A stretch of DNA of 57,791 nt from Patescibacteria group bacterium. Lineage in GTDB: Bacteria; Patescibacteriota; Microgenomatia; UBA1400; PJMF01. The position numbers and the translations under genes were made by a program. The notes beneath the pieces were generated by a model, which made no database searches, was not told the origin of the DNA, and saw only the letters and a program-made list of their open reading frames with translations. Location: contig JAHJTF010000022.1 of NCBI GenBank assembly GCA_018830045.1, positions 1 through 57,791 of the forward strand, in the 5' to 3' direction. Below are positions 8,611 to 17,282 of the stretch, piece by piece. Each line of letters starts with the position of its first letter. Position 1 is the first letter of the stretch.

Positions 8611-8611
8611 A

Positions 8612-8869
8612 TTATGTAGCCACGACATTCACCACGGTTTTGCCATGTTTTTGGCCAAATTGGACAGTGCCGTCATGCATGGCAAAGATGGTGTGATCTC
8701 GACCCATGCCGACACCCTTGCCTGGTTTATACTTAATTCCACGCTGACGAATGATGATTTGACCTACTTGAATAGTCTCCCCGCCCGATTTCTTTAGTCC
8801 GAGGCGTTTGCCGCTTCTTTTTTGTTGCGATTGTTGGCTGACTTTACCCGAGCCTTTAACATGTGCCAT
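8612..8869 (-). CDS. rpmA: 50S ribosomal protein L27
   Basis: 85 residues, full family length. Contains the basic N terminus MAHVKGSGK, the GGExIxxGxIIxRQRG core and the GVGMGRDHTIFA signature of bL27, which sits near the peptidyl-transferase centre. No Firmicutes-type cleavable N-terminal extension. SD AAAGGA lies 5 nt before ATG, overlapping the end of the methyltransferase gene 1 nt upstream. Last gene of the rplU unit. Confidence 0.97.
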   Translation of the reverse strand: MAHVKGSGKVSQQSQQKRSGKRLGLKKSGGETIQVGQIIIRQRGIKYKPGKGVGMGRDHTIFAMHDGTVQFGQKHGKTVVNVVAT

Positions 8870-8870
8870 A

Positions 8871-10010
8871 TTATCCTTTAAATCTTAAAAAAATAATTTG
8901 TCTTTTCACAATTGCCTGTGGTCTGCTGTAAGTAACAGGCTGAGAAACAGTAGTGTACCCGAGTCCAGGAAGCTTGTCAATCAATTTTTTTAGATCATAA
9001 GTCTTATTTTTAGTCTCTACCAAGGGCAAAATAATCACAACGGCGGCATTAGGCTTGAGAATTTTTATAAAGCTTTTGAAAGCTCCGAGATAAGTGCGGT
9101 ATAAACCTTTAAAAATATTGGGTAATTCTTTTTCTTTAGGAGCGGGTTTTCCTAAGAATGGTTCGGTGACAATGACATCAATAAAGGGGGCCGTAGAGTC
9201 AGTAAATTTTTGAGTGGCATCGCGCTTTGTGACTGAAAATTTTGAGTTGAGCTGATATTGATCAATTATCCAGGCTAGGTTCTCTTTTGTGCCCTCAACA
9301 GAATTTTTATCTAGATCTGCACCAGAAACAATAAAACCAGTTAATAGAGCCTCTATTAAAATATTTCCTGATCCGCAGAAGGGGTCATAGAGAATTTGGT
9401 TTTGAGCTTCACCCCGATTTAACCCTTGAGCAATGTTGACCATGATTCGAGCTACTTTGGGCGGCAGCATCCCTTTTTTGCTATCCGCATAGGGTTTTTG
9501 GCGATCTCTTTTGGTCCAGTCATCAATATTTTGGATGGAAATAGTTTTAGCTAAAATTAGTTGCTTCCCATCATTAATAATAATTAATTCCAAAATGTTC
9601 TGGTGAAGTAAAACAGCTGCTGATAAACTTTGATTTTTTGATTCAAGATACCTAACTTTGAGACCTCGATGGCGTAGTTGGTTTTTAATAGATAGGAAAT
9701 CAATTTGGGGTAAATCTCGATCTCCCAGAGCTGAAATGCTAAAAGTAATTTTTCCTACTTGAGAAGCTAAGTAATCAACTATTTTGGTCTCAACTTCTTC
9801 AAGAGTATTAGTTTGAAGTTTGGTGAGTTGGAGAAAGCTTTTAACTAATCCTCCGGCTTGTTGCTGAATTGATTCTATATCTAATTCTTGATTGGTTTGC
9901 AGTACTGCTAATTGAGATGAGATTAACTCTGGCTTAGCAGAAAGTAAATATTCAAGCTCGAGCAGAGATAAGTTGGGGGTATTCCCCAATTTAAAAAAAT
10001 AAGTTGGCAT
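8871..10010 (-). CDS. THUMP/Trm11-like RNA N2-guanine methyltransferase
   Basis: 379 residues. The N-terminal ~170 residues look THUMP-like and diverged. Residues about 165-195 (RDRQKPYADSKKGMLPPKVARIM) match the linker of Trm11/TrmG10 enzymes, and SAM-binding motif I is DPFCGSG at 209-215. Motif IV reads TEPFLG (282-287) where active family members have (N/D)PPY, so catalysis may be altered. Probable target is a guanosine in tRNA or rRNA; unproven. It lies between the L21 and L27 genes, a slot where many bacteria keep a small cysteine protease (Prp) instead. Confidence 0.7.
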   Translation of the reverse strand: MPTYFFKLGNTPNLSLLELEYLLSAKPELISSQLAVLQTNQELDIESIQQQAGGLVKSFLQLTKLQTNTLEEVETKIVDYLASQVGKITFSISALGDRDLPQIDFLSIKNQLRHRGLKVRYLESKNQSLSAAVLLHQNILELIIINDGKQLILAKTISIQNIDDWTKRDRQKPYADSKKGMLPPKVARIMVNIAQGLNRGEAQNQILYDPFCGSGNILIEALLTGFIVSGADLDKNSVEGTKENLAWIIDQYQLNSKFSVTKRDATQKFTDSTAPFIDVIVTEPFLGKPAPKEKELPNIFKGLYRTYLGAFKSFIKILKPNAAVVIILPLVETKNKTYDLKKLIDKLPGLGYTTVSQPVTYSRPQAIVKRQIIFLRFKG

Positions 10011-10025
10011 GAAATTAGTATACCT

Positions 10026-10343
10026 TTAGCCGTTAATCTTCACGACTTCAACTGTGCTTTGAGGCTGGCGGTGACCAAAAACCTTGCGGTAACGAGACTT
10101 AGCGCGGAACTTACCCACTCTAATTTTTTTGCTGCGGCCGTGATCTAAAAGCTTGAGTGTGACTGAAGCTTTTTCAATAAGCGGCGTCCCAATTTGTTGA
10201 TTTTTTTCATCACTAATCATGAGAACTTCACTAATCTCGAATTTCTGCCCTTCTTCCTGATCTAGGCGGTCTAAAATAAACTTATCTCCAACAGTAATTT
10301 TGAACTGTCGTCCGCCAAGTTGAATTATTGCGTATTTTGCCAT
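10026..10343 (-). CDS. rplU: 50S ribosomal protein L21
   Basis: 105 residues, full length. Begins with the typical AIIQLGGRQFKITVGDK and ends with RKVFGHRQPQSTVEVVKI, both diagnostic of bL21. It binds 23S rRNA in the large subunit. SD AAGGA at 10357-10353, 9 nt before ATG. First gene of rplU-methyltransferase-rpmA, with its own extended -10 promoter. Confidence 0.97.
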   Translation of the reverse strand: MAKYAIIQLGGRQFKITVGDKFILDRLDQEEGQKFEISEVLMISDEKNQQIGTPLIEKASVTLKLLDHGRSKKIRVGKFRAKSRYRKVFGHRQPQSTVEVVKING

Positions 10344-10352
10344 GATATATTT

Positions 10353-10376
10353 TCCTTGTAACGAAAAGCAATTATA
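10353..10376 (-). promoter_or_regulatory. Extended -10 promoter and RBS of rplU
   Basis: The minus strand carries TGTTATAAT (TATAAT at 10376-10371) in the 41-nt gap between rodA and rplU, followed by the CAAGGA ribosome-binding site at 10358-10353. No good -35 is seen; the TGn extension may compensate. It would let ribosomal-protein genes be transcribed independently of the upstream T-box unit. Confidence 0.5.
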
Positions 10377-10384
10377 ACATGATT

Positions 10385-11446
10385 TTAAATGAGGTGTAGG
10401 ATTGCCTTAGGCTGAGTTTGATTTGCAATTGATTGAACCATGGCAAGCATAATACACAATGATAAGACAGAACTCCCCCCATAAGATATTAGGGGTAGAG
10501 TGAGGCCGGTAATTGGTAGTATCCCGATATTCATACTAATATTAATTCCGGCTTGGACAATTGTCATCACGGCAATAGCCATGCAGTAGCGAAAGGATTT
10601 TTTTGAAGAAGTATTTAATCCAGTTTTAATTATAAAAATGATGAGTACCACGTAGAGAGAAATCACTGCTATAGAACCAATAAAACCAAACTCTTCTGCC
10701 AATGAAGCAAAGATAAAATCAGTTTGACGCTCTGGCAAAAATCTAAGATGAGACTGAACTCCCTGACCCAAACCTTTTCCCAACAATTGACCAGACCCAA
10801 CGGCAATTAGGGCTTGACGAGCGTTATAGCTTGACCCCTGCAGATCTTGATCTGGGCTAATAAAACTGGTGATGCGCTGTTTTTGATACGGCTTTAGTAT
10901 AAATAACCATGAAAAGAACGCCCCAACAATCACTAAGCCAGTTAAGGTAATGATTTTTTTCCATGAAAGATCACTTAGAAAAATAATAATGCTGGTACTA
11001 ATTAAATAAACCAACGTAGTTCCAAGGTCAGGTTCAATTAAAATTAAAATAGCAGGCAGCCCGATGACTAACAATGCCCACAATAATCCCCTGAAATTAT
11101 TGAAGGATTCTTTGAGTGCTAATAAAGTTAGAGCTGTTGCAGGAATAGCTAACTGAGAGGGTTGGGCATTGAAAATATCCCAGAAAGGAATCCAGCGACC
11201 GGTTTTACCGGTAAAGATCCCAAATAGGTAGGAAACAATTAATAATAAGTTTACTAGAATATATATTGGCCAAGCCAGTTTAACTAATTGTTCAAATTTA
11301 ATTTTAGAAACAAAAAAGAAGATAGCAAGTCCTATGATAAAAAAAATGGTTTGTGCGGTAGCTAATTCGGGGGCGACACTTTTTAGCGTCAATACGCTTT
11401 TTAGTGCCAGCGAAGTCATCACAGCTGGTAGCAACCAACGCATCAT
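10385..11446 (-). CDS. rodA: Rod-shape-determining SEDS glycosyltransferase RodA
   Basis: 353 residues with about ten transmembrane helices, SEDS family (RodA/FtsW/SpoVE). The signature GKGLGQGVQSHLRFLPERQTDFI and the later FAxLxEEFGFIG and LPLISYGGSS stretches are all present. It polymerises lipid II into glycan strands during elongation with a class B PBP. It is assigned RodA because a second SEDS gene, ftsW, lies between mraY and murG. Its ATG overlaps the ileS stop (ATGA), so its translation and T-box control are probably coupled to ileS. Confidence 0.88.
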   Translation of the reverse strand: MMRWLLPAVMTSLALKSVLTLKSVAPELATAQTIFFIIGLAIFFFVSKIKFEQLVKLAWPIYILVNLLLIVSYLFGIFTGKTGRWIPFWDIFNAQPSQLAIPATALTLLALKESFNNFRGLLWALLVIGLPAILILIEPDLGTTLVYLISTSIIIFLSDLSWKKIITLTGLVIVGAFFSWLFILKPYQKQRITSFISPDQDLQGSSYNARQALIAVGSGQLLGKGLGQGVQSHLRFLPERQTDFIFASLAEEFGFIGSIAVISLYVVLIIFIIKTGLNTSSKKSFRYCMAIAVMTIVQAGINISMNIGILPITGLTLPLISYGGSSVLSLCIMLAMVQSIANQTQPKAILHLI

Positions 11447-14268
11447 GAAGCTATTATACCGAGCTTATCACCTTTAACTAGTTGCGTATTAGTTCTTTTT
11501 TCAATCTCACTTTGCCAATCTTTTGGCCAGCTTGGAGCTTCTACTTTGGCTCGCTGATCAAGTTTCAAGCCGGTTTTCTTGCGAAGTTTTTGAATCTCTC
11601 TCATGACTTCTCTAGCCTCACCTTCTGCTAGAAGTTCATTGGTGAGATCAAAGTCCAGGTTAACCTCTAGCTTTTCTCCACTCTGCCAATCAATCTTTTT
11701 GACATTAAGTTCTTGAGCAATAACTTGGAGTAAGTTTTCTTGTGGTGTTTCTCCCGGAGCTATAACTATCAATTTGGCTAAAGGTTGGCGAAGTTTTATT
11801 TCTTGATTTTTTCTTAGGCACCTAGCTTGATTAACTACTTCTTGAACTAAAGTCATTTCTGCTTCCAAAACTGGATCCATGAGCGCAGTATCAACCTTGG
11901 GCCAATCGGTGTGGTGAATCGAGGTACTTTCATCAATTAAATTATGATGAATTAACTCTGGAAAATAAGGAGTCAGGGGAGCCATGAGCTGAGCTAAGGT
12001 GTAAAGAGCATAGCCAAAAACATGACTGGCACCCTGATTGTCTTTTTCTCTTAAACGCTCACGACTTAGGCGCAAATACCAGGTTGAGAGTTCATCTACA
12101 AACTCCATCAGGGTTCTGCTGGATCTAATTAAATCATAGCTATCCATATACCTAGTGACATCGAAAATTAAATGTTGAACACGGCTAAGCAGCCATTTGT
12201 CCATCACATGCTTGGGCTTGGTTGGAGTTTGAGCAACATCAATTAATTGATTGGCAAAAGTTTTAAAGAATTTGAATACGTTCCACCAAATCACAAAGAC
12301 TTTGCGGCGAATATCAGCTACTTCTTTTTCACTAAAATTTAGATTTTCTCCCTTCATAATTGTTGAGCTCATTAAGTACAAGCGTAGACTATCAACTCCG
12401 TATTTATCTATTAATAGGGTGGGGTCGGGAAAATTCTTTTTTGATTTACTCATTTTTGAGCCATCTTCTGCTAATATGGTGCCGGTTGTGAGTACATTTT
12501 CAAACGAGGGCTTGCCAAAGATACCCACACTCATCACATGCATGGTATAAAACCAAGCTCTAGTTTGAGCAAGATATTCACTCACAAATTGGGCTGGATA
12601 GTTTGTTTCAAACTTTTGTTTATTTTCAAAGGGATAATGAATCGAAGCAAAAGGCATTGAGCCTGACTCAATCCAGCAATCAAAAACTTCAGTTAGGCGC
12701 GTGCCCTGAATAGTTTTGCTATCATCCACCCAGACTTTAATATGATCTAGATATTGACGATGAATATCACTAATTTTGCTAACCTCATCAGGATTAACTG
12801 CCCATTGTTTTAGTTCTGCTAAGGAACCAATAATACGAGTAAATATTTGATTGTCTTTTTTGCCACGCCAGATAGGCATTGGCGTGCCCCAATAACGAGA
12901 GCGGGAGATGTTCCAATCAGGAGCATTCTCTAAGCCTTTTTCAAACCGACCATGCTTGAGATGATTGGGGTACCAATTAATTACCTCATTTTGCTCAATG
13001 AGACTATCTTTAAGTTTGGTGATGTCAATAAACCATGCCGGGACAGGTGCGTAATAAAGTCTAGTCCCACAACGATAGCAAGTTGCCACGCTATGAGTTA
13101 GCTGTTCATCTTTATAGATTAAACCACGTTTTTTTAAATCTCTATTTATGAGAGGATTGGCTTCTAAAATATCCATTCCTGCCCAAGGTAAAACTTCTGA
13201 TTTGAACTTTCCCTCATCATTGACATGCTCAACCAATTGGACATTTTCACGCTGCATGACTCGGTAGTCATCTTCACCATAGATTGCCAAAGTAACTATG
13301 CCCGTTCCTTCTTCGTCGGTCACAAAATCATCAGCTACAACTACCCCGGCTCGTTCTTCCTTCTTACGATTGGGATAAAAATCAAAAAGAAGCTCGTATT
13401 CAAGCTGGGTGAGTTCTTCCCCAGTCATAGTTGCGACAACTTCATAGGGTTTATTAGACAAAGTCTCATTCAATCTGTTAGTGGTTAGTATGTAATATGC
13501 ATCATCCTGTTTAACCTTAGAGTATTCTAAAGTTGGATGAACAGCTAAAGCTGTAGTAACTAACTTATTCCAGGGAGTAGTTGACCAAGCGAGCAAATAA
13601 GTGTTTTCTTGTTCTTTAACTTTAAATTTGTAGGTGGTTGAGAGCTCAGTGATTTCTTCGTAGCTATCATCCATGGCAATCTCAAAGTTAGAGAGCGGGG
13701 TGCTACAACGGGGACAATATAAAATCACGCGCTTACCTTCATAAACTAAGTTTTTTTCATAGAGTTGTTTAAATCCCCACCACACAGACTCCATGAAATT
13801 ACAATCCATGGTTTTGTAGTTATGAGTAAAATCTACCCATCGTCCTAGGCGAATAATTATTTTTTCCCATTCTTTATCAAGACGCAAAACTTCTCTTTGA
13901 CAAGCATCGTTGAACTTACCAATTCCTAATTTTTCAATACCCCTTTTCCCACCCTCAATCTCCAATTTTTGCTCAATCATGTTTTCGATTGGGAGTCCAT
14001 GGCAATCCCAACCCCAGACTCGCCCTACCCGGTAGCCTTTCATGGTCCAGTAACGCGGAATGACATCTTTGGTAGTGGAGGCTAATAAATGACCATAGTG
14101 AGGCATGCCAGTAGCAAAGGGTGGACCATCATAAAAAATGTAGGCTTTATCTGCTGGTCTCATTTCAACTGATTTTTCAAAAGCCTTAGTATTTTGCCAC
14201 CATTTAAGCACTTTTTCTTCTAACTGAGGTAAGTTTGGTTGTTGATTTAGATCTATAATTTTTGGCAT
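11443..14268 (-). CDS. ileS: Isoleucyl-tRNA synthetase (eukaryote-like type)
   Basis: 941 residues, class I synthetase. HIGH motif is HYGH at 57-60 in GMPHYGHLLAST; KMSKS is at 605-609 in EDGSKMSKSKKN. The GWDCHGLPIE motif and CP1 editing region follow. N-terminal wording (PPFATGMPHYGHLLAST) and the HYGH form are those of the eukaryote-like IleRS2 class, which in other bacteria is linked to low mupirocin sensitivity. Zn-type cysteine pairs CPRC and CYRC occur inside the editing/insert region. The upstream T-box and the overlap with rodA show it heads a regulated unit. Confidence 0.95.
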   Translation of the reverse strand: MPKIIDLNQQPNLPQLEEKVLKWWQNTKAFEKSVEMRPADKAYIFYDGPPFATGMPHYGHLLASTTKDVIPRYWTMKGYRVGRVWGWDCHGLPIENMIEQKLEIEGGKRGIEKLGIGKFNDACQREVLRLDKEWEKIIIRLGRWVDFTHNYKTMDCNFMESVWWGFKQLYEKNLVYEGKRVILYCPRCSTPLSNFEIAMDDSYEEITELSTTYKFKVKEQENTYLLAWSTTPWNKLVTTALAVHPTLEYSKVKQDDAYYILTTNRLNETLSNKPYEVVATMTGEELTQLEYELLFDFYPNRKKEERAGVVVADDFVTDEEGTGIVTLAIYGEDDYRVMQRENVQLVEHVNDEGKFKSEVLPWAGMDILEANPLINRDLKKRGLIYKDEQLTHSVATCYRCGTRLYYAPVPAWFIDITKLKDSLIEQNEVINWYPNHLKHGRFEKGLENAPDWNISRSRYWGTPMPIWRGKKDNQIFTRIIGSLAELKQWAVNPDEVSKISDIHRQYLDHIKVWVDDSKTIQGTRLTEVFDCWIESGSMPFASIHYPFENKQKFETNYPAQFVSEYLAQTRAWFYTMHVMSVGIFGKPSFENVLTTGTILAEDGSKMSKSKKNFPDPTLLIDKYGVDSLRLYLMSSTIMKGENLNFSEKEVADIRRKVFVIWWNVFKFFKTFANQLIDVAQTPTKPKHVMDKWLLSRVQHLIFDVTRYMDSYDLIRSSRTLMEFVDELSTWYLRLSRERLREKDNQGASHVFGYALYTLAQLMAPLTPYFPELIHHNLIDESTSIHHTDWPKVDTALMDPVLEAEMTLVQEVVNQARCLRKNQEIKLRQPLAKLIVIAPGETPQENLLQVIAQELNVKKIDWQSGEKLEVNLDFDLTNELLAEGEAREVMREIQKLRKKTGLKLDQRAKVEAPSWPKDWQSEIEKRTNTQLVKGDKLGIIAS

Positions 14269-14298
14269 AAAAAAACCCTCTAATTTTAGTATAGAGGG
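14269..14298 (-). terminator. Intrinsic terminator that also holds the ileS Shine-Dalgarno
   Basis: Stem CCCTCTA (14298-14292) pairs perfectly with TAGAGGG (14282-14276) around a 9-nt loop, followed by seven T (14275-14269) and directly by the ATG of ileS. The 3' arm AGAGGG is the only Shine-Dalgarno, 7 nt from the start codon, so the folded hairpin would both stop transcription and mask the RBS. Confidence 0.85.
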
Positions 14299-14322
14299 CT
14301 CGTGAGAGCGGTACCACCTCTA
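14269..14322 (-). promoter_or_regulatory. T-box antiterminator/terminator switch of ileS
   Basis: On the minus strand the antiterminator is canonical: helix A1 TAGAGG (14322-14317) with CCTCTA (14297-14292), the 7-nt T-box bulge TGGTACC (14316-14310) whose TGGT pairs with the tRNA 3' end, and helix A2 GCTC/GAGC around TCAC. The competing terminator uses the same 5' arm. Uncharged tRNA-Ile would stabilise the antiterminator. A Stem I with specifier was not resolved; the region upstream is filled by a possible ORF. The switch abuts the ileS start codon. Confidence 0.85.
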
Positions 14323-14352
14323 TTTATGCTTTATGTCTGCAATATTAAAAAC

Positions 14353-14580
14353 CTATTTATACTTATCCGAACCCATCCAAAACATAGGGAGACCTAATTG
14401 AACTCTAACACAGTAATAGATATGATTTGTAAATCCTCTATCCCATTGGGTAAGAGATTCCATTTTAGCAATAGCATCCTCCACAGTTTCTATTTCACCA
14501 TCTTTTATCTCTTTTAGTACTATGGGCAGAGCATCATTGATACATATCCCTGTTTGTTCTCTATATTTTTTTTCTTTCAG
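14353..14580 (-). CDS. Small hypothetical protein with a probable non-AUG (CTG) start
   Basis: An open frame of 75 codons fills the ftsZ-ileS gap. Its composition is coding-like: stretches such as DGEIETVEDAIAKME and NHIYYCVRVQLGLP, with a predicted helix in the first half. The frame has no ATG, GTG or TTG before residue 40; a strong GGGAGG at 14591-14586, right after the ftsZ stop, is 5 nt before CTG (14580) and 2 nt before ATT. I do not recognise the protein. It could be a real gene, a regulatory leader peptide for the T-box unit, or a remnant that lost its start. Confidence 0.4.
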   Translation of the reverse strand: MKEKKYREQTGICINDALPIVLKEIKDGEIETVEDAIAKMESLTQWDRGFTNHIYYCVRVQLGLPMFWMGSDKYK

Positions 14581-14591
14581 AATATCCTCCC

Positions 14592-15854
14592 TTACTTTTG
14601 TCTTAAAAATGCAGGAATTTCAAATTCATCTTCAAATTCATTATCTTCAATGATTTGATCAGCATCATCTGAGTCTGCTTTATCGCTGGTTTTTGTTGTT
14701 GATTGCAAATGATCATCTTGGGAGGTCGCTAAAGTTTTTTTGCCAATGATCTGTGAGCTAGTTTGGGGTTGAGTCCAGCTGGTGGGAGCTCGATCAAACT
14801 TAGGTGTTGGTTTTTCTTCTTCAATTTCATCATCAAGTCCTAAGTTTTGTTTTGATTGTTGACCATAGGCACCAAAGACATTGCGAGTATTGTATCGATA
14901 ACCATCAAAGCCAGTAGCGATAACGCTAATTTTTAGGTTAGTACCCATATTTTTATTTATAGTGGCCCCAAAAATTATATTGGCATCATCATCAGCGGCA
15001 TTGGCAATAATGGCCGAAGCATCAGAAACTTCAGACATCGTCATGTCTTCTCCGCCAATGATGTTGTAGAGGATGCCTTTAGCGCCATCTATTGAAATTT
15101 CCAGAAGCGGTGAAGAAATTGCCATTCTTGCAGCAGTAGCGGCTCGGTTTTCACCACTGGCTTCGCCAATACCCATTAGAGCAGAGCCGGATTCAGTCAT
15201 GATAGTTTTGACATCAGCAAAATCGACATTGATTAATCCAGGCGCAGTAATTAAATCTGAAATACCTTGGACACCCTGCCCTAAAACATTATCAGCTAAT
15301 CTAAATGCATCTAATAAGGTCATTTTTTTATCTACTACTTCCATTAAACGTTGATTGGGAATGACAATCAGAGTGTCGACCTTTTCTCGTAGCTCTTCAA
15401 TCCCTTCTTCAGCAGTTCTCATACGATGCACGCCCTCAAATGCAAAGGGTTTGGTAACCACTGCGACAGTCAATGCTCCAGCGTCTTTGGCAATTTCTGC
15501 AATTATAGGAGAAGCTCCGGTACCGGTTCCACCGCCCATGCCGGCAGTAATAAAAACCATGTCGGAATCAAACAGCATATCTTTAATTTTTTCCTTGCTT
15601 TCATCCGCTGCAGCTTTGCCTATTTCTGGATCGGATCCAGAGCCAAGTCCTTTAGTAAAGTTTTGACCAATTTGCAGTTTAGTTTCTGCTTTAGAAGTGA
15701 GCAGAGCCTGGGCATCAGTATTAATGGAAATAAATTCAACACTATCAATTTTCCCCGACTCAATCATGGAGTTTACTGCATTGCCGCCACCACCACCAAT
15801 TCCTAAAACTTTAATTTTGGCGAATGTAGTATTTGAGGGTTTAACTAAAGCCAT
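14592..15854 (-). CDS. ftsZ: Cell division protein FtsZ
   Basis: 420 residues. GTP-binding signature GGGTGTG at 107-113 inside [14 protein letters not shown]-box [10 protein letters not shown] near 19-27, and the T7 synergy loop [12 protein letters not shown] linker of roughly 90 acidic, Gln/Ser/Thr-rich residues leads to the C-terminal peptide [12 protein letters not shown], which recruits FtsA. It polymerises into the Z ring. Downstream of ftsA, with its own promoter (15907-15879). No Shine-Dalgarno is visible. Confidence 0.97.
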   Translation of the reverse strand: MALVKPSNTTFAKIKVLGIGGGGGNAVNSMIESGKIDSVEFISINTDAQALLTSKAETKLQIGQNFTKGLGSGSDPEIGKAAADESKEKIKDMLFDSDMVFITAGMGGGTGTGASPIIAEIAKDAGALTVAVVTKPFAFEGVHRMRTAEEGIEELREKVDTLIVIPNQRLMEVVDKKMTLLDAFRLADNVLGQGVQGISDLITAPGLINVDFADVKTIMTESGSALMGIGEASGENRAATAARMAISSPLLEISIDGAKGILYNIIGGEDMTMSEVSDASAIIANAADDDANIIFGATINKNMGTNLKISVIATGFDGYRYNTRNVFGAYGQQSKQNLGLDDEIEEEKPTPKFDRAPTSWTQPQTSSQIIGKKTLATSQDDHLQSTTKTSDKADSDDADQIIEDNEFEDEFEIPAFLRQK

Positions 15855-15878
15855 AGAACTTGGTTGAAATTAGATTTG

Positions 15879-15907
15879 ATTTTAATATCAAAATTTTAAT
15901 TAGTCAA
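15879..15907 (-). promoter_or_regulatory. Sigma-70-type promoter of ftsZ
   Basis: In the 73-nt gap between ftsA and ftsZ the minus strand carries -35 TTGACT (15907-15902), an exact 17-bp spacer, and -10 TAAAAT (15884-15879). Transcription would begin about 18 nt before ATG. This gives FtsZ (and perhaps the T-box unit) expression independent of mraZ. Confidence 0.65.
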
Positions 15908-15927
15908 AGTGTATCATATATTACAAA

Positions 15928-17238
15928 CTAAGGCATGAGTGATTTAAAGAATGAACCAATGGTTCCGCCGAACTTTTTCCCAAAAAGTGTTTTAAACAAC
16001 GATCCAAGATGAAGTCCTGAGCCAGTAGATGATCCTGCCCCATGCTGACGGCCATATTCTAAAAGTCCAATACTGTTTACAAATGAAGGATTATGAATAT
16101 CCATGGTTAAACCCTTGATTTCTTTGGGCATGCCAATTCTGGCTGGCAAATTAAGAGTTCTTTTAGCAACTTCTTCTATGCCTACAGTTTCGGCCCCTCC
16201 TCCAGAAATAATGATTCCTGCCGGAACTACTGGGATTAAATTTTTTTGTTCAAGTTTTTTACCTACCATCGTGAGAATTTCTTTCATGCGCGGAACCATG
16301 ATGCCCTCAATGATTTTTTTCTTAGATAAGTTTTCCATTGAATCATGTACGTCTAGTTCTACAGGATCGATCACGTCTGCTAGTTTTTTACGTTTGGTAA
16401 ACTCTTCCTTAGTTTCTCCTGGATTGGGTTTCATTTCTTTAGGATCACTATCTGTTAGAGCGAGTTTTATTTTTTCAGCAGCCTCGAGGCTGACACGGCA
16501 TCCCAAGGCAATATCTTGAGTGATGTGACGCGCTCCAATGGGCAATGAATCGGAAAGTTCTAGAGTACCTTCTACAAAAACACACAGTGATGTTGATCCG
16601 GCCCCGATGTCAACCACTACCACACCCAGCTCTCGCTCGGTTTCAGAAACCACGACCTCAGAGGCGCTTAGACCTGAAAATACAAAACCATCGACATTAA
16701 GTCCTAGATCATGAACGCATTTTTCTAGGTTTTTTAAAGCAGTGGTCATGCCAGTCACAATATGTGCTTCTGATTCAAGTCTAACCCCCGTCATTCCCAC
16801 TGGGTCTTTAATACCTTCTTGTGAATCAACTTTGAAATCTCGTGGAATGACATGAATTACGCTTCTATCTGCCGGAAGTGAAATAGCGCGAGCGGCTTCA
16901 ATAACCCGATCTACATCTTGAGAGGTAATTTCTTGATTTGGGGCCGCCACTGCCACCACTCCCTTTGAGTTTTGAGATTTAATATGAGTTCCGGAAACAG
17001 AAACATAAGCACTCTTGACATCAAAACCAGCCATTCTCTCAGCTGCATCCAGACTTTCTGTCATAGTGATAACAGCTTTTTCTAGATCAACTATTTGGCT
17101 TTTGCGAATTCCATGAGATGGAACCGTAGCAACTCCTTTTACTTGGAGTTGATTAGTTTCTTCATCGAGAGTGGCAATAAGGGTAGCACATTTATCTGTA
17201 CCTAAATCAATAGCAGTAATTACTCGGGATCGCGGCAT
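15928..17238 (-). CDS. ftsA: Cell division protein FtsA
   Basis: 436 residues, actin-like ATPase. Phosphate-1 loop AIDLGTDKCATLIA near 9-22, the 1C domain, phosphate-2 VVVDIGAGSTSLCVF, and adenosine motif AGIIISGGGAETVGI. The C terminus ends with an amphipathic segment (FGGTIGSFFKSLM) that would tether Z-ring filaments to the membrane. Gene order ftsQ-ftsA-ftsZ is the classical one. Confidence 0.95.
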   Translation of the reverse strand: MPRSRVITAIDLGTDKCATLIATLDEETNQLQVKGVATVPSHGIRKSQIVDLEKAVITMTESLDAAERMAGFDVKSAYVSVSGTHIKSQNSKGVVAVAAPNQEITSQDVDRVIEAARAISLPADRSVIHVIPRDFKVDSQEGIKDPVGMTGVRLESEAHIVTGMTTALKNLEKCVHDLGLNVDGFVFSGLSASEVVVSETERELGVVVVDIGAGSTSLCVFVEGTLELSDSLPIGARHITQDIALGCRVSLEAAEKIKLALTDSDPKEMKPNPGETKEEFTKRKKLADVIDPVELDVHDSMENLSKKKIIEGIMVPRMKEILTMVGKKLEQKNLIPVVPAGIIISGGGAETVGIEEVAKRTLNLPARIGMPKEIKGLTMDIHNPSFVNSIGLLEYGRQHGAGSSTGSGLHLGSLFKTLFGKKFGGTIGSFFKSLMP

Positions 17239-17282
17239 ATAGTTGATGATAACAGAATTATCAAAGGAATGTCGAGTCTGAT

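Noticed and set aside
15073..15806. Several plus-strand frames inside ftsZ
   Set aside because: Shadows of a strongly conserved gene on the other strand; no recognisable motifs or RBS.
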